Shown here in pieces: positions 22,460-34,185 of a DNA stretch of 64,000 nucleotides (positions are counted from its first letter, which is position 1; every line of letters begins with the position of its first letter). The notes below the pieces were generated by a model. That model was given only the letters and a program-made list of their open reading frames with translations. It searched no databases and had not been told where the DNA came from. Both the position numbers and the translations under genes were made by a program. Source of the stretch: Rhododendron vialii (Eukaryota; Streptophyta; Magnoliopsida; Ericales; Ericaceae); the NCBI RefSeq assembly GCF_030253575.1, contig NC_080557.1, forward strand, positions 38,795,001 to 38,859,000, in the 5' to 3' direction.

Positions 22460-25400
22460 TGGATGTGTTTTGACGAAACTGCCCTCCAAATTGGTCCAGA
22501 ATTTAGGAGCACCCGCCACGCAAAGCTGAATTCAGCTGTTAGTTTTTGTTTTTGTTTTGTTTACAATCATTATTTTATTTTTTTTTCCAATCATTACCTT
22601 ATTTTTTTAATTATTATTTTTTCATCTCTTTCTATCTCTCTTCAATCATTACCCATATTTTCAATCATTACTCTATTTCTCTCTCCACCTACTACCAAAA
22701 CTAAACTAAACTAAACGCTCAACCAAACATAACCGAAAGCACTGCCTTTCCGCGTTAGGTGTAGTTTTCCCCACACACACACACAAAAAAAATTCAATAG
22801 CGAATAAAAAAATGTTTCAATTCGCATCGATATAAGAATCAGAAAAGTAAAAATATATATTTTTTACTCAAATATTTTTAGAAAAATATCAAAGAAAAGT
22901 ACGAAAGCCCAAAAATAATTTTTAAAAATATTTGAGTAAAAGTTATAATTTTACATTTTTTTATTCTTCTCGTCGAAACAAACTAATAATTCACAAAAGC
23001 TTGACACAAAACTAAAAAATGTGAAATTTTTTTGAGTAAAGACAATACAAAAAGACAAGTTGTCTTTTTTATTTTTGAAAGGTTGCTGATTTTGCTACTC
23101 CATTTTCTATTAACGCCACTCATCTGCAAGTGTATTTTTGCAAACGCCACTCCCCTGCAAGTCAAAAATACACTTGCAGGGGAGTGGCGTTAACAAAAAA
23201 TGGAGTGGCAAAATCATTTCCCTTTTGAAAACTAGGCCTTAGAAGAGGTGGATATATTTACAGACGGGAACAAGAAAAGTATGTTAAGGAGTGAAAATAC
23301 AACCGAGAAATTTGAACCGACAAAAATACAACTTGCAGGTGAGTGACGTTAACAAAAGAGGAGTGTCAAAATCATTTCTCTTTTGAAAACTAAGCCCCAA
23401 AAGAGGTGGATATATTTACAGACGGGAACAAGAAAAGTATGTTAAGGAGTGAAAATACAACCGAGAAATTTGAACCGATGGAGAAATTGGATCAAAAAAT
23501 TTGGGGTTCTGTCTGTTTATAGTTTGGTGTTTGTCGGATTTTATTTTTAGGAGTTTTTAAATATTCATCCTCATGCGTCATTCCTCGTAAGTTTTCATTC
23601 TTTAACTTTTTTGCACTTATGTTTACATCCTTTCTCTTTTTTAATACCAATAGTACCCTTACATATAAATATGCATAGCAGCTGTTGCCTAAATAGGTGG
23701 CATGTAATTAGGTTTTATGAAATTATAGTTTCCAAATTAAATGGGATTATGATTGATGATTTGAAAATGAAGGGGGATAATTCAAATCTTTGTTATCTTT
23801 CTTTCCAAAACTTTTTAAAACTAAATGAAATCCATTCCATTCCACATACACACCGAATCCCCATTGAATAAATACATCATGAATGGAAAGAAATTTATAA
23901 TAAGTGTTTCATGGTTAATTATATACATGATTTTTATAACAAACACGAAACCATCGCCTCATATCATATTCGTGACGTCTATTCGCAATTGTGGAATCAA
24001 TTTTATTATTAAAACATGACATATTAAGATCATGACGCAATTCGAATCAATAAACCTAACATCTATTCCATAAAAACATGACAATCGTTAATCCCAACAA
24101 ATAAACGGGAAATCGATTCCACCATGAAATTGGTTTCATAAACACAACAGATTTCAAAAGATAAACTTTAAAATTATGGCAGATTTCATAAATTGATTCG
24201 AGTACCCTGTTGTGCAATCCGCCATGAACTTCAACCATGGCAAATTTCTAAAAAATTGAAACTAAAAACTGAACCTATAAACATGACAGATTTCATCTGC
24301 ATGCACGTAATACAACCCCAAGCCTTGCCGCCTCGGTATGAACTTCAAAATCATGAACATAAAAATCTGTCATGTTTCATGAATCTGAACATGAACTTCA
24401 AAACACGGCAGATTACTAAAAACATGAACATATAAACATGGTAGATTTCATCTGCATGTATATAATACAACCCTAAGCCTCGCCGCCTCGGTCTCCCCAC
24501 TACGGCGTTCTCGACCCAATCAAACCCAAAGTACCTTCGTTTTTGTCGTCGTTGGAGAGGAGTATTGCGTTCATGGAAATAGTGTCACCGGTGGAGTTTT
24601 TGTGGAGAAACAGATCTGACCCCATGCCCCGTCCGTGCATCTTCCCCATATGCCGCCGCTCCATGCTCGCCGCCGATCGATGCTCACCGTCGCTTGCCCT
24701 CACTGTGATTTTGGGGGATTCATGTCGTCGTTCGCCTCTTGCACCGCCACTCGCCAATTACTTGGAGATTGCATGAAAATCCATTTTATTATCCCAATCA
24801 ACCAATTTTCAATCATCAAAATCATCATCTACAACAGTAATAGCATAATCATAAACAACTTCACCATCTCCACCTCCTAATATCCGATAGTACATCGTGG
24901 AAGAGTGGACAACGATGGGACCGGACGACACGTTGAATCATTGAAACGCCAATTTAAATCATAAAAAAATGAATTTGGGGCACTTATGAACTGGGACCAT
25001 TATCATACTTTCTCCTTCAACGACTAGTGTTTTCCGGCGATGTTGATTATGGAACGGCGAGGATGGAGGACTGAGTCTAATGATGAAGGATGGAGGATGG
25101 ACAACGGAGGATGGACGATGGAAGACGAAGGACGAGAAATAAATTCTCAGATTTGTTCTCCTCGAGGATGTGATATTGTGTGGTGGTTTTTTCATCCTAA
25201 TTTCAAATTACTTATAATAGTATTTGGAAAGCAAAAATTTAGGGATTTGATATGACTTACAATCGAAAAAATAGCAATTAGGACCTGGAAGATTTGAAAT
25301 AGATATGGAAAGCATGACTTTAGGGATTTGGTAAGTGTAGATATCCATAAATTACAACACGGGACCTCCGAAGTTATTTTTCAGTCCCAAAAATCATTGC

Positions 25401-25987
25401 CTATATAGGCTCCCAAAAAACAAATAAATTCCATAAATATAGTCCTACAAGGGTAAGATGGGGTTTTTTAAAATTAGAGGATGAAAACATAACCTGGAAA
25501 AATGGCCGGGATGAAAACATACGTCGGTTAAGGTCTGAGGATGATTCTTTAAGTCTCTCATTATAAATATTAAAATTTTAATTTTTCGTTTTGGTCTTAG
25601 GTACCTGAAAATGCTTCAAGAGCTCTAATCTTTATCCTGATTCTTTTATAGATCTAAAATATGTTCTATCTCCTCTTTAATTAGAGTAATAATCCGAACC
25701 ATTCGTTAATTTTAGAATAACTTTTTCAATGGCCTTGTAAAAAATCAACTCAATTAGATTAACGTAAGTTGTTAATCCAATCATCAACTTTTTCATTATG
25801 AATGAAACTTTGAAGATTGGATCAACCATTTACACATATCTAATCGAGCTAATTTTTTACATGGCCATTCAACTAATTATTTTGACATTAATAAATGGTT
25901 TGAATTATTTGTGTGAGATCCAAAAGTGGGCTCCAGATGCATTAAATTTAAAGAGGGAGTAACACCTTCAGATGTAAAACTAATACT
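22460..25987. other. repeat-rich spacer, no gene recognised
   Basis: Holds copy 2 of the dispersed AT-rich repeat (22835-23035), a strong hairpin and a duplication (23085-23480), and a two-copy phrase CATGCA(C/T)(G/A)TA(A/T)ATACAACCC with CCGCCTCGG at about 24300-24340 and 24455-24495. A GC-richer block at 24500-24790 has open frames on both strands without recognised similarity. A GGATGGA-rich patch lies at 25050-25135. Confidence 0.45.
23085..23220. repeat. near-perfect inverted repeat (hairpin)
   Basis: GATTTTGCTACTCCATTTTC and TTAACGCCACT on the left pair with AGTGGCGTTAA and AATGGAGTGGCAAAATC on the right. An inner arm AACGCCACTCCCCTGCAAGT pairs with ACTTGCAGGGGAGTGGCGTT. It could fold as RNA or be a small foldback MITE. 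It is next to a tandem duplication with a period of about 158 bases (first unit from about 23245, second from 23403). Confidence 0.7.
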
Positions 25988-26244
25988 GGAGAAATTTTTC
26001 TGTGCTGAGCGAGTACCACGTGGTGTCCACTCGGTACATCCGGACTGTCCATTTCGGTTTTGGACGGCTCGAATTTGGGGAGAGAAAAAGGAGAGAGAAA
26101 GAGGAGAGAGAGTGTGAGGGTGAGAGGAGAGAGAGAGTTTCAATATAAGCCGTCCAATACACTTTTGGACTGCTCGGATGTGGCCGCTCGGGCACCACGT
26201 TGGCCAGGTGATGTGGTACCCACCCGGCACCGAAAAATTTCTCC
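25988..26244. mobile_element. small foldback MITE with TAATACT duplication
   Basis: Ends GGAGAAATTTTTCTGTG and CACCGAAAAATTTCTCC are inverted. The direct repeat TAATACT flanks the element (25981-25987 and 26245-26251). The interior has GGACGGCTCG-type phrases and a GA-rich stretch. A 7 to 8 base duplication points to hAT or a related class; no coding sequence. Confidence 0.75.
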
Positions 26245-27109
26245 TAATACTGTATTATTTTATCATTTCATCTAGTAATAATTTTCTTGTGAAGAATTAC
26301 CATACTAATTTTCATTGAGGAAATCGTATTTTTTAGGTGTAATGTTTTGAAAAGGTTAAAGAGTGCACAAGTTCATCGTACGAAGGTGTTAAAATTGAAG
26401 AATTTGCTCAGAATACTAAAAGCAAACATGAACATCCTTTAAAAGGAAAAAAATGGACAAATAACTTCATGACTTAAGAGCATCTCCAGCCAAGTCTCAT
26501 TAAACATTCTTCATTTGCACTTTTCAAAATCATTTTTTCAGCTTCATTCTTCATGCATGGAGAGTTCTCCAAATTTTGAAGAATTTTTTCCATGCATGTA
26601 TATGTACACTTAATTAAATTAGGCATAATTTTCAATGCTAGGATTCAATATCGATAAAATTAGTACAGTTAGGAAGATACTAGTATTAACAATATCTTAA
26701 AAATAAGAGACTAGTCTTGAAAAATGAAGCTAGATACCACATAGAAATGTAGCTGGAATGCGAGTGAACCATAACGTTATTCAAATGTACTCTTTAAATA
26801 AAGAACAGAAAGCCTACGCCCATCGCTCAACTTTTAACGCTTCTTTTACTGTTCTCAATTTCACCGAAAAACTCTTCCAAATAAGAGTTAAACATTTTCT
26901 TAAATAAGTTTTTTATTTTTTAAATCCGAATTAAACATTTTCTTAAATAAATCTTTTTTTAAATCCACACTATTAATTGTCAACTGGAAAATGAAATTAT
27001 GAGGTATATCTCCAGAGAGTCTCAACCAGAAGATCGAACAAGTACAAGTGAGCGAGACGCATCTAGTTGAGTTGAAGGGGGGGGCGCATAATACTACCCG
27101 AAACACGCG
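26245..27109. other. upstream region of the HDA8-like gene
   Basis: Contains a possible degenerate MITE at about 26478-26765 (starts GAGCATCTCCAGCCA and ends with an imperfect inverted counterpart GTAGCTGGAATGC). The presumed promoter of the deacetylase gene lies to the right. No convincing TATA box was placed. Confidence 0.4.
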
Positions 27110-30100
27110 ATGGCTGCTAGTCAACCCCTTTCTTCACCAACAACCGATCGAATCCACGTCTTCTGGCACGACGGGATGCTGGCCCACGACGCCGGAACCG
27201 GCGTATTCGACTCCGGAATCGACCCGGGGTTCCTCGACGTACTCGAAAAGCACCCTGAAAACTCGGACCGGGTCAGGAACATGCTCTCTATCCTCGAAAG
27301 GGGTCCCATCTCCCCTTACATTTCATGGCACTCGGGCCGGCCCGCTCTCATCCCCGAATTGCTCACTTTTCACACGTCAGGTACCCGCTTCCGACTCTGT
27401 GCGAGGCCCATTTTTTCCCGTGAATTCGAAGTGGGTTTTTAGAGAGCCGAATAGTGATCAACGATGTGAATTGGTCTTGGATATCGATTTCGTCGGAAGA
27501 GATTGTTGTGATTTGATTTGTCTGGGCATTTGGTAATTCGATAATGAGATTAGTTGAATGTTCTTTCTATCTGGTTCCATTCGGGTTAGAATTCACTTGT
27601 TTACAACGTAGACTCGTATATTGTGTTTACAATCTGGAACGTTGATTGAGAAACAAGGCTTGGTTCAGTTAACGAAGACCTGAAAATAATTAGAGGCTTA
27701 TATTGTTTTGGTTTTGAACTTAGTTTTGGTTTTGAACACTAGTTTTGGTTTTGAACTTTTGTTTCTTGGATACTGATTGGACTCCTCTCAATTAGAGGCT
27801 TATATTGTTTACATTACGCATTTATTAGGGTACGTGAACGAACTAGTTGAAGCGGATAGAAATGGAGGGAAGATGATTTGCGCAGGGACTTTCTTGAATC
27901 CCGGATCATGGGACGCTGCACTTCTAGCTGCTGGTACTGCACTGTCAGCAATGAAGCACATACTTGATGGGCTTGGAAATATTGCTTATGCACTAGTTAG
28001 ACCACCTGGCCATCACGCTCAGCCGACTCAAGCTGATGGTTATTGTTTTATTAATAACGCGGGTCTTGCTGTTCGGTTGGCTTTGGATTCTGGTTGTAAA
28101 AAAGTTGTGGTTATCGACATTGATGTCCACTATGGGAATGGGACTGCTGAGGGGTTTTACCGCTCTGATAAAGTTCTCACTGTTTCCCTGCATATGAATC
28201 ACAGTTCCTGGGGTCCGTCTCATCCGCAGAGTGGATCTGTTGATGAGCTTGGTGATGGAGATGGATTTGGTTACAATTTGAATGTACCTCTACCAAATGG
28301 AACTGGAGACCGAGGATATGAGTTTGCCTTGACAGAGTTGGTCATCCCTGCAGTTGAAAAGTTTCAGCCTGGTATGATTGTTTTGGTAGTTGGCCAAGAT
28401 TCAAGCGCTGTAAGTTGATTTTTTCATTTGATTTACTATTAAAGTTGGTATCATTGAAGTATTAGTATCAGGGTTGAAAACCGAATGGCTTGTAGCAATA
28501 AATTTAAAAACGGGTACACCATAAAATGAAGGAATTTGAAAGTATGATATTTCCTGCAAAGTAAAAGTGAATCATTTCAGAAATTAAGGAGCCAGATAGC
28601 TGAAGTCCTTCCTCAGTGAAACAAAAGATCCATTTTGATGCTTTTTGGCTTCTGCTTTTTACCTATAAGCTTTTACTATGAGTTCAGCTGCAATGCTTAC
28701 AGCTTCAGAAATCAGTACGATTACCCTATATAAGTAAGACTTAACTTATCCAGTGACCTTTTTTTTTCTTTGATCAGAAGCACAACTTGCATTCAATAAA
28801 AACCATCCGGCCCTTACAATGATTTCCATCCGAATACATAGATATGGAGCTACTACCAAGCCCGAAACACTAACGACACACGATAAACGCAAAGAGACGA
28901 ACTTATGTCTAAATCCTAAACGGGAGCCTCAAACTTTCTACACAACCGACAATAAGATTCAGCAATAGTGGAGTTTGGAATCCATTGACCTGACTCAGTG
29001 AATTATATCTGATACCCGTACGTGTATATTGTATATGTAAAGTAAGAAAGAAATATTTGCCTTATCTTTTATTATTGAATTAGAGTATGCAACTTTATAC
29101 AAGAGATTTCCTACAATTGTGCTAATCTATTCTAGGCAATCTAAATATAATCGGAATCTAAAGATTTTACTGCAAATACAATACAATCTATCCCATGAAT
29201 ATCGGGATATCATTGATCTTCTCAACACTCCCCCTCAAGTTGGAGAGTGAATGTCAAGAACTCCCAACTTGCGTATCATGACTGAGAAAGCTTCCTTTCC
29301 CAATGGCTTGGTGAACACATCTGCAAGCTGACTTGTTGAAGCAATGTATTTGGTTACAACCGAACCGTCTTGTATTTTGTCTCGAATAAAATGGCAATCC
29401 ATCTCTATGTGCCTGGTTCTTTCATGGAAAACAGGATTAGCTGCTATGTGCAAGGCTGCCTTGTTATCGCAATATAACAATGCCGGTTTCGGATGTAATA
29501 TCCGCAAATCTTTCAACAATGAGCGTAACCAAGATAATTCGCAACATGTTCCTGTCATGGCTCTATATTCGGCTTCGGCTGAGGAAAGAGATACTGTTTT
29601 TTGCCTTTTTGTCCGCCAGGAAACAAGAGAAGATCCCAAAAAAACACAATAACCCGTGGTCGATCTACGAGATGTTGGACAACCAGCCCAATCCGAATCA
29701 GAAAAGGCTCGCAAAGATAAATCATTCTGAGAAGAGAAAAATAAACCTTGTCCTGGACTACTTTTCAAATAACGCAACACACGCAAAGCTGCTTCCATAT
29801 GTGGTTTGCGCGGTGCATGCATGAATCTACTTAACACATGTACCGAATAAGTGATATCCGGCCGGGTAATAGTCAAATAAATTAGGCGTCCAACAAGCCG
29901 CCTATACTGAGATGGATCTTTAAGCAATTCACCTGTATCTGAGAGCTTCATGTTTTGCTCCATGGGAAAGTTCACAGGTTTAGCACCCAAAAATCCACCA
30001 TCCTTCAGAATTTCCAAAGCGTATTTCCGTTGTGAGATGAAAATACCTTTTTTTGATCGAGAGACTTCAATGCCCAGAAAATACTTCAAATCACCCAAAT

Positions 30101-33100
30101 CTTTAATCCGGAAACGACTATGTAGAAATTGCTTAAGAGTAAATATGGCAGTGAGGTCATTACCCGTAATAAGAATATCGTCAACGTATATCAACAAAGC
30201 TGTAAAAGATTTTCCTTTCCGACACGTGAACAACGAGTAATCTGCTTTGGATTGAACAAATCCAGCAGCTTGGATAGCTGTAGAAAACTTAGCAAACCAT
30301 TGACGGGAGGCTTGCTTTAAACCATATAAAGATTTATTGAGGCGACACACCAAGTTCTCCCCCTGTCGCTGAAGACCAGGAGGCGGAGACATATAAATTT
30401 CTTCATGGAGATCACCATGCAGAAAAGCATTATGAACATCAAGTTGGTGAAGAGACCAATTCTGGGCAGCGGCCAAAGCTAAAAGACAACGAACAGTAAT
30501 CATTTTAGCAGTGGGAGAAAAAGTATCATGAAAATCGACACCTTCCAATTGGGTGTAACCTTTCGCAACCAAGCGAGCTTTGTAACGCTCAATAGTGCCA
30601 TCTGAGTGACGTTTTATTTTATAAACCCAACGACAACCAATAGGCTTCTTGCCTGGAGGGAGCGAAGTGAGAGACCAAGTGTGATTCGCTTCCAAAGCGG
30701 CCAATTCAGATTGCATGGCAGCTTGCCAGTGGGAATTTGAAGCTGCTTCGGTATAAGAGGTAGGCTCAATATCCTGACAAATAGTAGCAGCAAAGGAGCG
30801 ATGTTGTGGGGAGTAACGATGATAAGAGATAAAATTGCAAAGAGGATATCGCGTACCTTTTTGGGAACCAAACGACGAAGGCAACAATGGTTTGGGAGAC
30901 GTAACTTGGTTGCAAACATAATCGCGTAAAGCCGGAGGAGGGACATGAGGACGTTGAGAACGGCGGAGGGCTAGTGTGGGAGGAGGACTGGAAGGAGGGG
31001 ACTGAACAGGCTGGGCTTGTTCTACAAGTGCTGGGGAAGGGACCGGTTCTGGTGTTGGCATTTGTTGGGCAGTGGAAAGAGGTCCTGAAGGGGCAAGATC
31101 AGGCACAAAATGAGGAAGTACAGGTGCTGAATTTGGAGCAGTGGATGGAGTGGACTCATAAGGAAAAATATTTTCATGAAAAATAACATCACGGCTAGTG
31201 AAGACTTTATGGGTGGCAAGGTCATAGAGCTTGTAAGCTTTTTGGCCAACCGGGTAACCAAGAAAAAGACAACGTTTGGCTCGAGGAGCGAATTTATGAG
31301 GAATATGCACGTCAGTAGCATATGCAAGACACCCGAAAACTCTAAGATGAGAATAAGTGGGAACCTTACCATAAAGCCGTTCAAAAGGAGTTTGTCGAGA
31401 AAGAAGTGGTGTGGGCAAACGATTAATGAGGTGAACAGCTGTGAGAACACATTCTGCCCAAAAACGTAAGGGGAGATTGCTTTGAAAGCGAAGGGCTCGA
31501 GCTGACGCAAGAATATGACCATGTTTGCGCTCTACAACCCCATTTTGTTGAGGAGTATCAACACAAGAAGTTTGATAAGTGGTGCCTTTTTGTTTATAAA
31601 ATTCCCGCAGGGCAAAGAACTCCCTTCCATTATCAACCCGAATGTTGGCTATAGAGGCATTGAATTGTGTTTGGACAAAAGAGAAAAAATTGGCAAGTAG
31701 ATGTTGTGTTTCACTTTTGTGATGCATAAAAAATACCCATGTGAACCTAGAATAGTCATCCACAATAGTCAAAAAATATCTAGCACCAGAAAGAGAGGCA
31801 ATTTTATAAGGACCCCAAATATCACTATGAATTAATTCAAAAGGTCTAACAGACGAAATTGAACTAGAAGAAAATGGAAGTCGTTTCTGTTTCGCAAGTG
31901 CACAAACATCACAAGCTTTATTTGACTTGAAAGGAAAATGTAACAAATTTTTGGCCATAAAATCTAATCTAGAGGAAGATAAATGCCCCAATCGGCGATG
32001 CCATAAGTTGGTGGATGAAGTGTCTTGAAAATGGGATGGACGGTTAGTAATGGCTGCAGCTGATTGGATTTTATTTTTTGGTTTCTCCGATGCCAACGCA
32101 ACCAAGTAGTAAAGTCCGTCTTGTTGTTTACCCAAACCAATCGTCGTCCTCGTCGTCAAGTCCTGCAAAATACACCAATGAGGGAAAAAAGTTACAGAAC
32201 AATTGAGATCTCTTGTAACTCGACCCACAGACATTAAATCCACCTTAAAAGATGGTACAGCAAGCACATTACTCAAAGAAATAGCTGAATTCAAGGGTAA
32301 AGTGCCAGTAGAAATAATTGGAGCCTGTTCTCCACTTGGCATAATGACTGGTGGCAAAAGGGTGTTCTCGCGACTGTTGATAAGTAAAGTCGGAGATGAA
32401 GTAATGTGATCAGTTGCACCACTATCAATAATTAAGTGATGGGGGCGCAACAATGCTCGTGACAAACCTAAAGAAGTTCCAGCAGCATTAGCCATAGGAG
32501 TAGTGGATTGTGATGTCCCCTTGCTGCTCATGATAGATAATATTTGCTGGATTTGCAAATCAGAGAGCCCATCCCTCACCGATTGTATTTCCTGCATCGT
32601 TGGACCCTCCTTGACATTGTTAACCGAAGACTGGTTGTTGTTCTTGGGTTTAGAGCGGTTGCTTCCTTGATTGGACTTGTTTGATGCATGTTTTGGGTGT
32701 CCTGGAGGATACCCATTCAACTTCCAACATGTTTCTCGCACATGATGGTCTTGATCACAGTAAGAGCAGTGTAACGGTTTTCGATTAGATGAGCTGGAAT
32801 GAGAAGAAGAACCTTGTCCATGTCGAACAGCCAAGGCTGCTATTTCATCCCTTCGAACAACCATCGCTGCTGTCTCCGTTGTCTCACGCGCAGCGCCCAG
32901 GCTTCGTTGTTTCTCTTCTTGCACAACAGAAGAGTAAGCCCTTGCAACATCTGGTAGCGGATTCATTAATAAGATCTGCCCTCGGATTCCCTTGTAGGAC
33001 TCATTGAGTCCCATAAGAAATTGCATCAATCTGCGTCTCTTATGGTCAGCCCCACAAGAGCAAACAGTATCATTGTAGGAGCCCAGTTCATCCCATAATC

Positions 33101-34185
33101 CTTTCAACCTTGTGTAGTAGGCCGCAACAGTCATTTGATCTTGAGTGAGACAAGCGATGTCCCTCTCAATTTGGAAAATGCGAGGGGCATTGCTTTGAGA
33201 AAAACGATCCCGAAGGTCTTCCCATACCTCCTGGGCAGTGGTTGAATATATAACGCTGTCTGTAAGATCCGGTGTGAGTGAATTGAGGATCCAGGAGAGG
33301 ATCATATCGTTGCATCTTCTCCACGATGCATGGTCATCTGGTTTGGTCTTGGCTGGAGGCGCTGTGATGGTACCATCTACAAAACCCAACTTGGATTTGG
33401 CGTTCAAAGAGATGGTCATGGCTCTACACCAGGTAGAATAATTATCCCCATTGAGAGGCTTGGAAACAAGCACCATTCCGGGATGGTCTGAATGGTGGAT
33501 AAAATAAGGATTGGCGGCATCGGACTTGCCTTCACTCAAAGATTGCTCGTTCACCATGATGATGGGAACGAAAAAAAGGCAGAAGAAAAAGGAGGGCAGA
33601 GAGCTAGGGTTTCGTTCCCTGCTCTGATACCATGTAAAGTAAGAAAGAAATATTTGCCTTATCTTTTATTATTGAATTAGAGTATGCAACTTTATACAAG
33701 AGATTTCCTACAATTGTGCTAATCTATTCTAGGCAATCTAAATATAATCGGAATCTAAAGATTTTACTGCAAATACAATACAATCTATCCCATGAATATC
33801 GGGATATCATTGATCTTCTCAACAGTATAATCTACAATAACTGTGCAATTTTGCTTATTGAAGTGCACTTCTTCTGCATTAGTTTGACCCAAATGGGCGG
33901 CAATGCTTGACAATGGAGGGCTATCGAGAGATCGGGCAAAAAGTTCGTAGTCTGGCAGATAAGCACAGCAATGGATGCCTATTGATTGTTCAAGAAGGTG
34001 GATATCATGTTACATATTCAGCATATTGTCTTCATGCAACACTTGAAGGTGTGCTCGACCTTCCACATCCTCTGTTATCTGATCCCATTGCTTATTACCC
34101 AGACGATGAGGCCTTTTCCATTGAAGTCATTGGATCCATTAAACAGTACCACAATGATGTCGTACCGTTCTTGAAAGGCACCTAG
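27110..34185 (+). CDS. HDA8: histone deacetylase 8-like (class II HDAC fold)
   Basis: Zinc-dependent lysine deacetylase of the arginase/deacetylase fold, closest by remembered sequence to Arabidopsis HDA8. Exons 27110-27380, 27829-28409 and 33883-34185 join in frame to 384 residues, close to the family length. Seen motifs: FWHDGMLAHDAGTGVFD, LEKHPENSDRVRNML, RPPGHHAQPTQADGYCF with the catalytic His pair near residues 152-153, VVVIDIDVHYGNGTAEGFY with zinc ligands near 187-191, QDSSAFDPNGRQ across the last junction, and VQEGGYHVTY with the transition-state Tyr near 325. The start ATG gives the family N-terminus. The last intron of 5.47 kb contains a complete antisense Copia element and an older LINE-like tail, but both splice sites are intact, so the gene should still produce protein. 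Whether it acts on histones or other proteins cannot be told. Confidence 0.95.
28745..28995 (-). mobile_element. possible LINE/SINE 3' tail in the HDA8 intron
   Basis: A T-run followed by TTTGATCAGAAGCACAACTT and CAATAAAAACC is the minus-strand form of a retroposon tail ending in poly(A). No coding part or target duplication is visible, so this is a remnant call. Confidence 0.4.
29036..29227 (-). repeat. Copia LTR (left, 3' LTR of the element)
   Basis: 192 bases with TG...CA ends, matching the right LTR without visible difference. Confidence 0.95.
29235..33557 (-). CDS. Copia Gag-Pol polyprotein, intact
   Basis: A 1440-residue uninterrupted frame in Copia order. N-terminal Gag (SKPLNGDNYSTWCRAM, WEDLRDRFSQSN, YYTRLKGLWDEL). 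A CCHC knuckle (CSYCDQDHHVRETC) near residue 260. Aspartic protease (LIIDSGATDHITSS) near 375. Integrase with the pre-integrase HHCC region (LWHRRLGHLSSSRL, CDVCALAKQ) and the DDE core (HSDIWGP, VDNGREF, QQNGVVERKH). Reverse transcriptase (WVYKIKRHSDGTIERYKARL, LLIYVDDILITGND). RNase H (SDSDWAGCPTSRRSTTGYC, SSAEAEYRAMT, YCDNKAALHIA). No frameshift or stop is present. It copies and inserts the element's own RNA; it is not a host function. Confidence 0.97.
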   Translation of the reverse strand: MVNEQSLSEGKSDAANPYFIHHSDHPGMVLVSKPLNGDNYSTWCRAMTISLNAKSKLGFVDGTITAPPAKTKPDDHASWRRCNDMILSWILNSLTPDLTDSVIYSTTAQEVWEDLRDRFSQSNAPRIFQIERDIACLTQDQMTVAAYYTRLKGLWDELGSYNDTVCSCGADHKRRRLMQFLMGLNESYKGIRGQILLMNPLPDVARAYSSVVQEEKQRSLGAARETTETAAMVVRRDEIAALAVRHGQGSSSHSSSSNRKPLHCSYCDQDHHVRETCWKLNGYPPGHPKHASNKSNQGSNRSKPKNNNQSSVNNVKEGPTMQEIQSVRDGLSDLQIQQILSIMSSKGTSQSTTPMANAAGTSLGLSRALLRPHHLIIDSGATDHITSSPTLLINSRENTLLPPVIMPSGEQAPIISTGTLPLNSAISLSNVLAVPSFKVDLMSVGRVTRDLNCSVTFFPHWCILQDLTTRTTIGLGKQQDGLYYLVALASEKPKNKIQSAAAITNRPSHFQDTSSTNLWHRRLGHLSSSRLDFMAKNLLHFPFKSNKACDVCALAKQKRLPFSSSSISSVRPFELIHSDIWGPYKIASLSGARYFLTIVDDYSRFTWVFFMHHKSETQHLLANFFSFVQTQFNASIANIRVDNGREFFALREFYKQKGTTYQTSCVDTPQQNGVVERKHGHILASARALRFQSNLPLRFWAECVLTAVHLINRLPTPLLSRQTPFERLYGKVPTYSHLRVFGCLAYATDVHIPHKFAPRAKRCLFLGYPVGQKAYKLYDLATHKVFTSRDVIFHENIFPYESTPSTAPNSAPVLPHFVPDLAPSGPLSTAQQMPTPEPVPSPALVEQAQPVQSPPSSPPPTLALRRSQRPHVPPPALRDYVCNQVTSPKPLLPSSFGSQKGTRYPLCNFISYHRYSPQHRSFAATICQDIEPTSYTEAASNSHWQAAMQSELAALEANHTWSLTSLPPGKKPIGCRWVYKIKRHSDGTIERYKARLVAKGYTQLEGVDFHDTFSPTAKMITVRCLLALAAAQNWSLHQLDVHNAFLHGDLHEEIYMSPPPGLQRQGENLVCRLNKSLYGLKQASRQWFAKFSTAIQAAGFVQSKADYSLFTCRKGKSFTALLIYVDDILITGNDLTAIFTLKQFLHSRFRIKDLGDLKYFLGIEVSRSKKGIFISQRKYALEILKDGGFLGAKPVNFPMEQNMKLSDTGELLKDPSQYRRLVGRLIYLTITRPDITYSVHVLSRFMHAPRKPHMEAALRVLRYLKSSPGQGLFFSSQNDLSLRAFSDSDWAGCPTSRRSTTGYCVFLGSSLVSWRTKRQKTVSLSSAEAEYRAMTGTCCELSWLRSLLKDLRILHPKPALLYCDNKAALHIAANPVFHERTRHIEMDCHFIRDKIQDGSVVTKYIASTSQLADVFTKPLGKEAFSVMIRKLGVLDIHSPT
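33633..33824 (-). repeat. Copia LTR (right, 5' LTR of the element)
   Basis: 192 bases, adjacent to the tRNA-Met primer-binding site on its inner side and to the GTATA duplication on its outer side. Confidence 0.95.

Larger units (their letters stand above)
29036..33824 (-). mobile_element. complete Ty1/Copia LTR retrotransposon in the HDA8 intron
   Basis: Two 192-base LTRs (29036-29227 and 33633-33824), starting TGTAAAG and ending CAACA as written on the plus strand, look identical over their whole length by eye. The 5-bp target duplication GTATA flanks them (29031-29035 and 33825-33829). On the minus strand the primer-binding site TGGTATCAGAGC, complementary to initiator-Met tRNA, follows the 5' LTR (about 33621-33632). 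A polypurine tract TTGAGGGGGAG precedes the 3' LTR (29228-29238). The single long frame is intact. All this marks a very recent, potentially autonomous insertion, antisense to HDA8. Confidence 0.97.

Noticed and set aside
24500..24790. Possible small gene in a GC-richer block
   Set aside because: Open frames exist on both strands but there is no recognised domain, splice structure or promoter; left as unassigned spacer.
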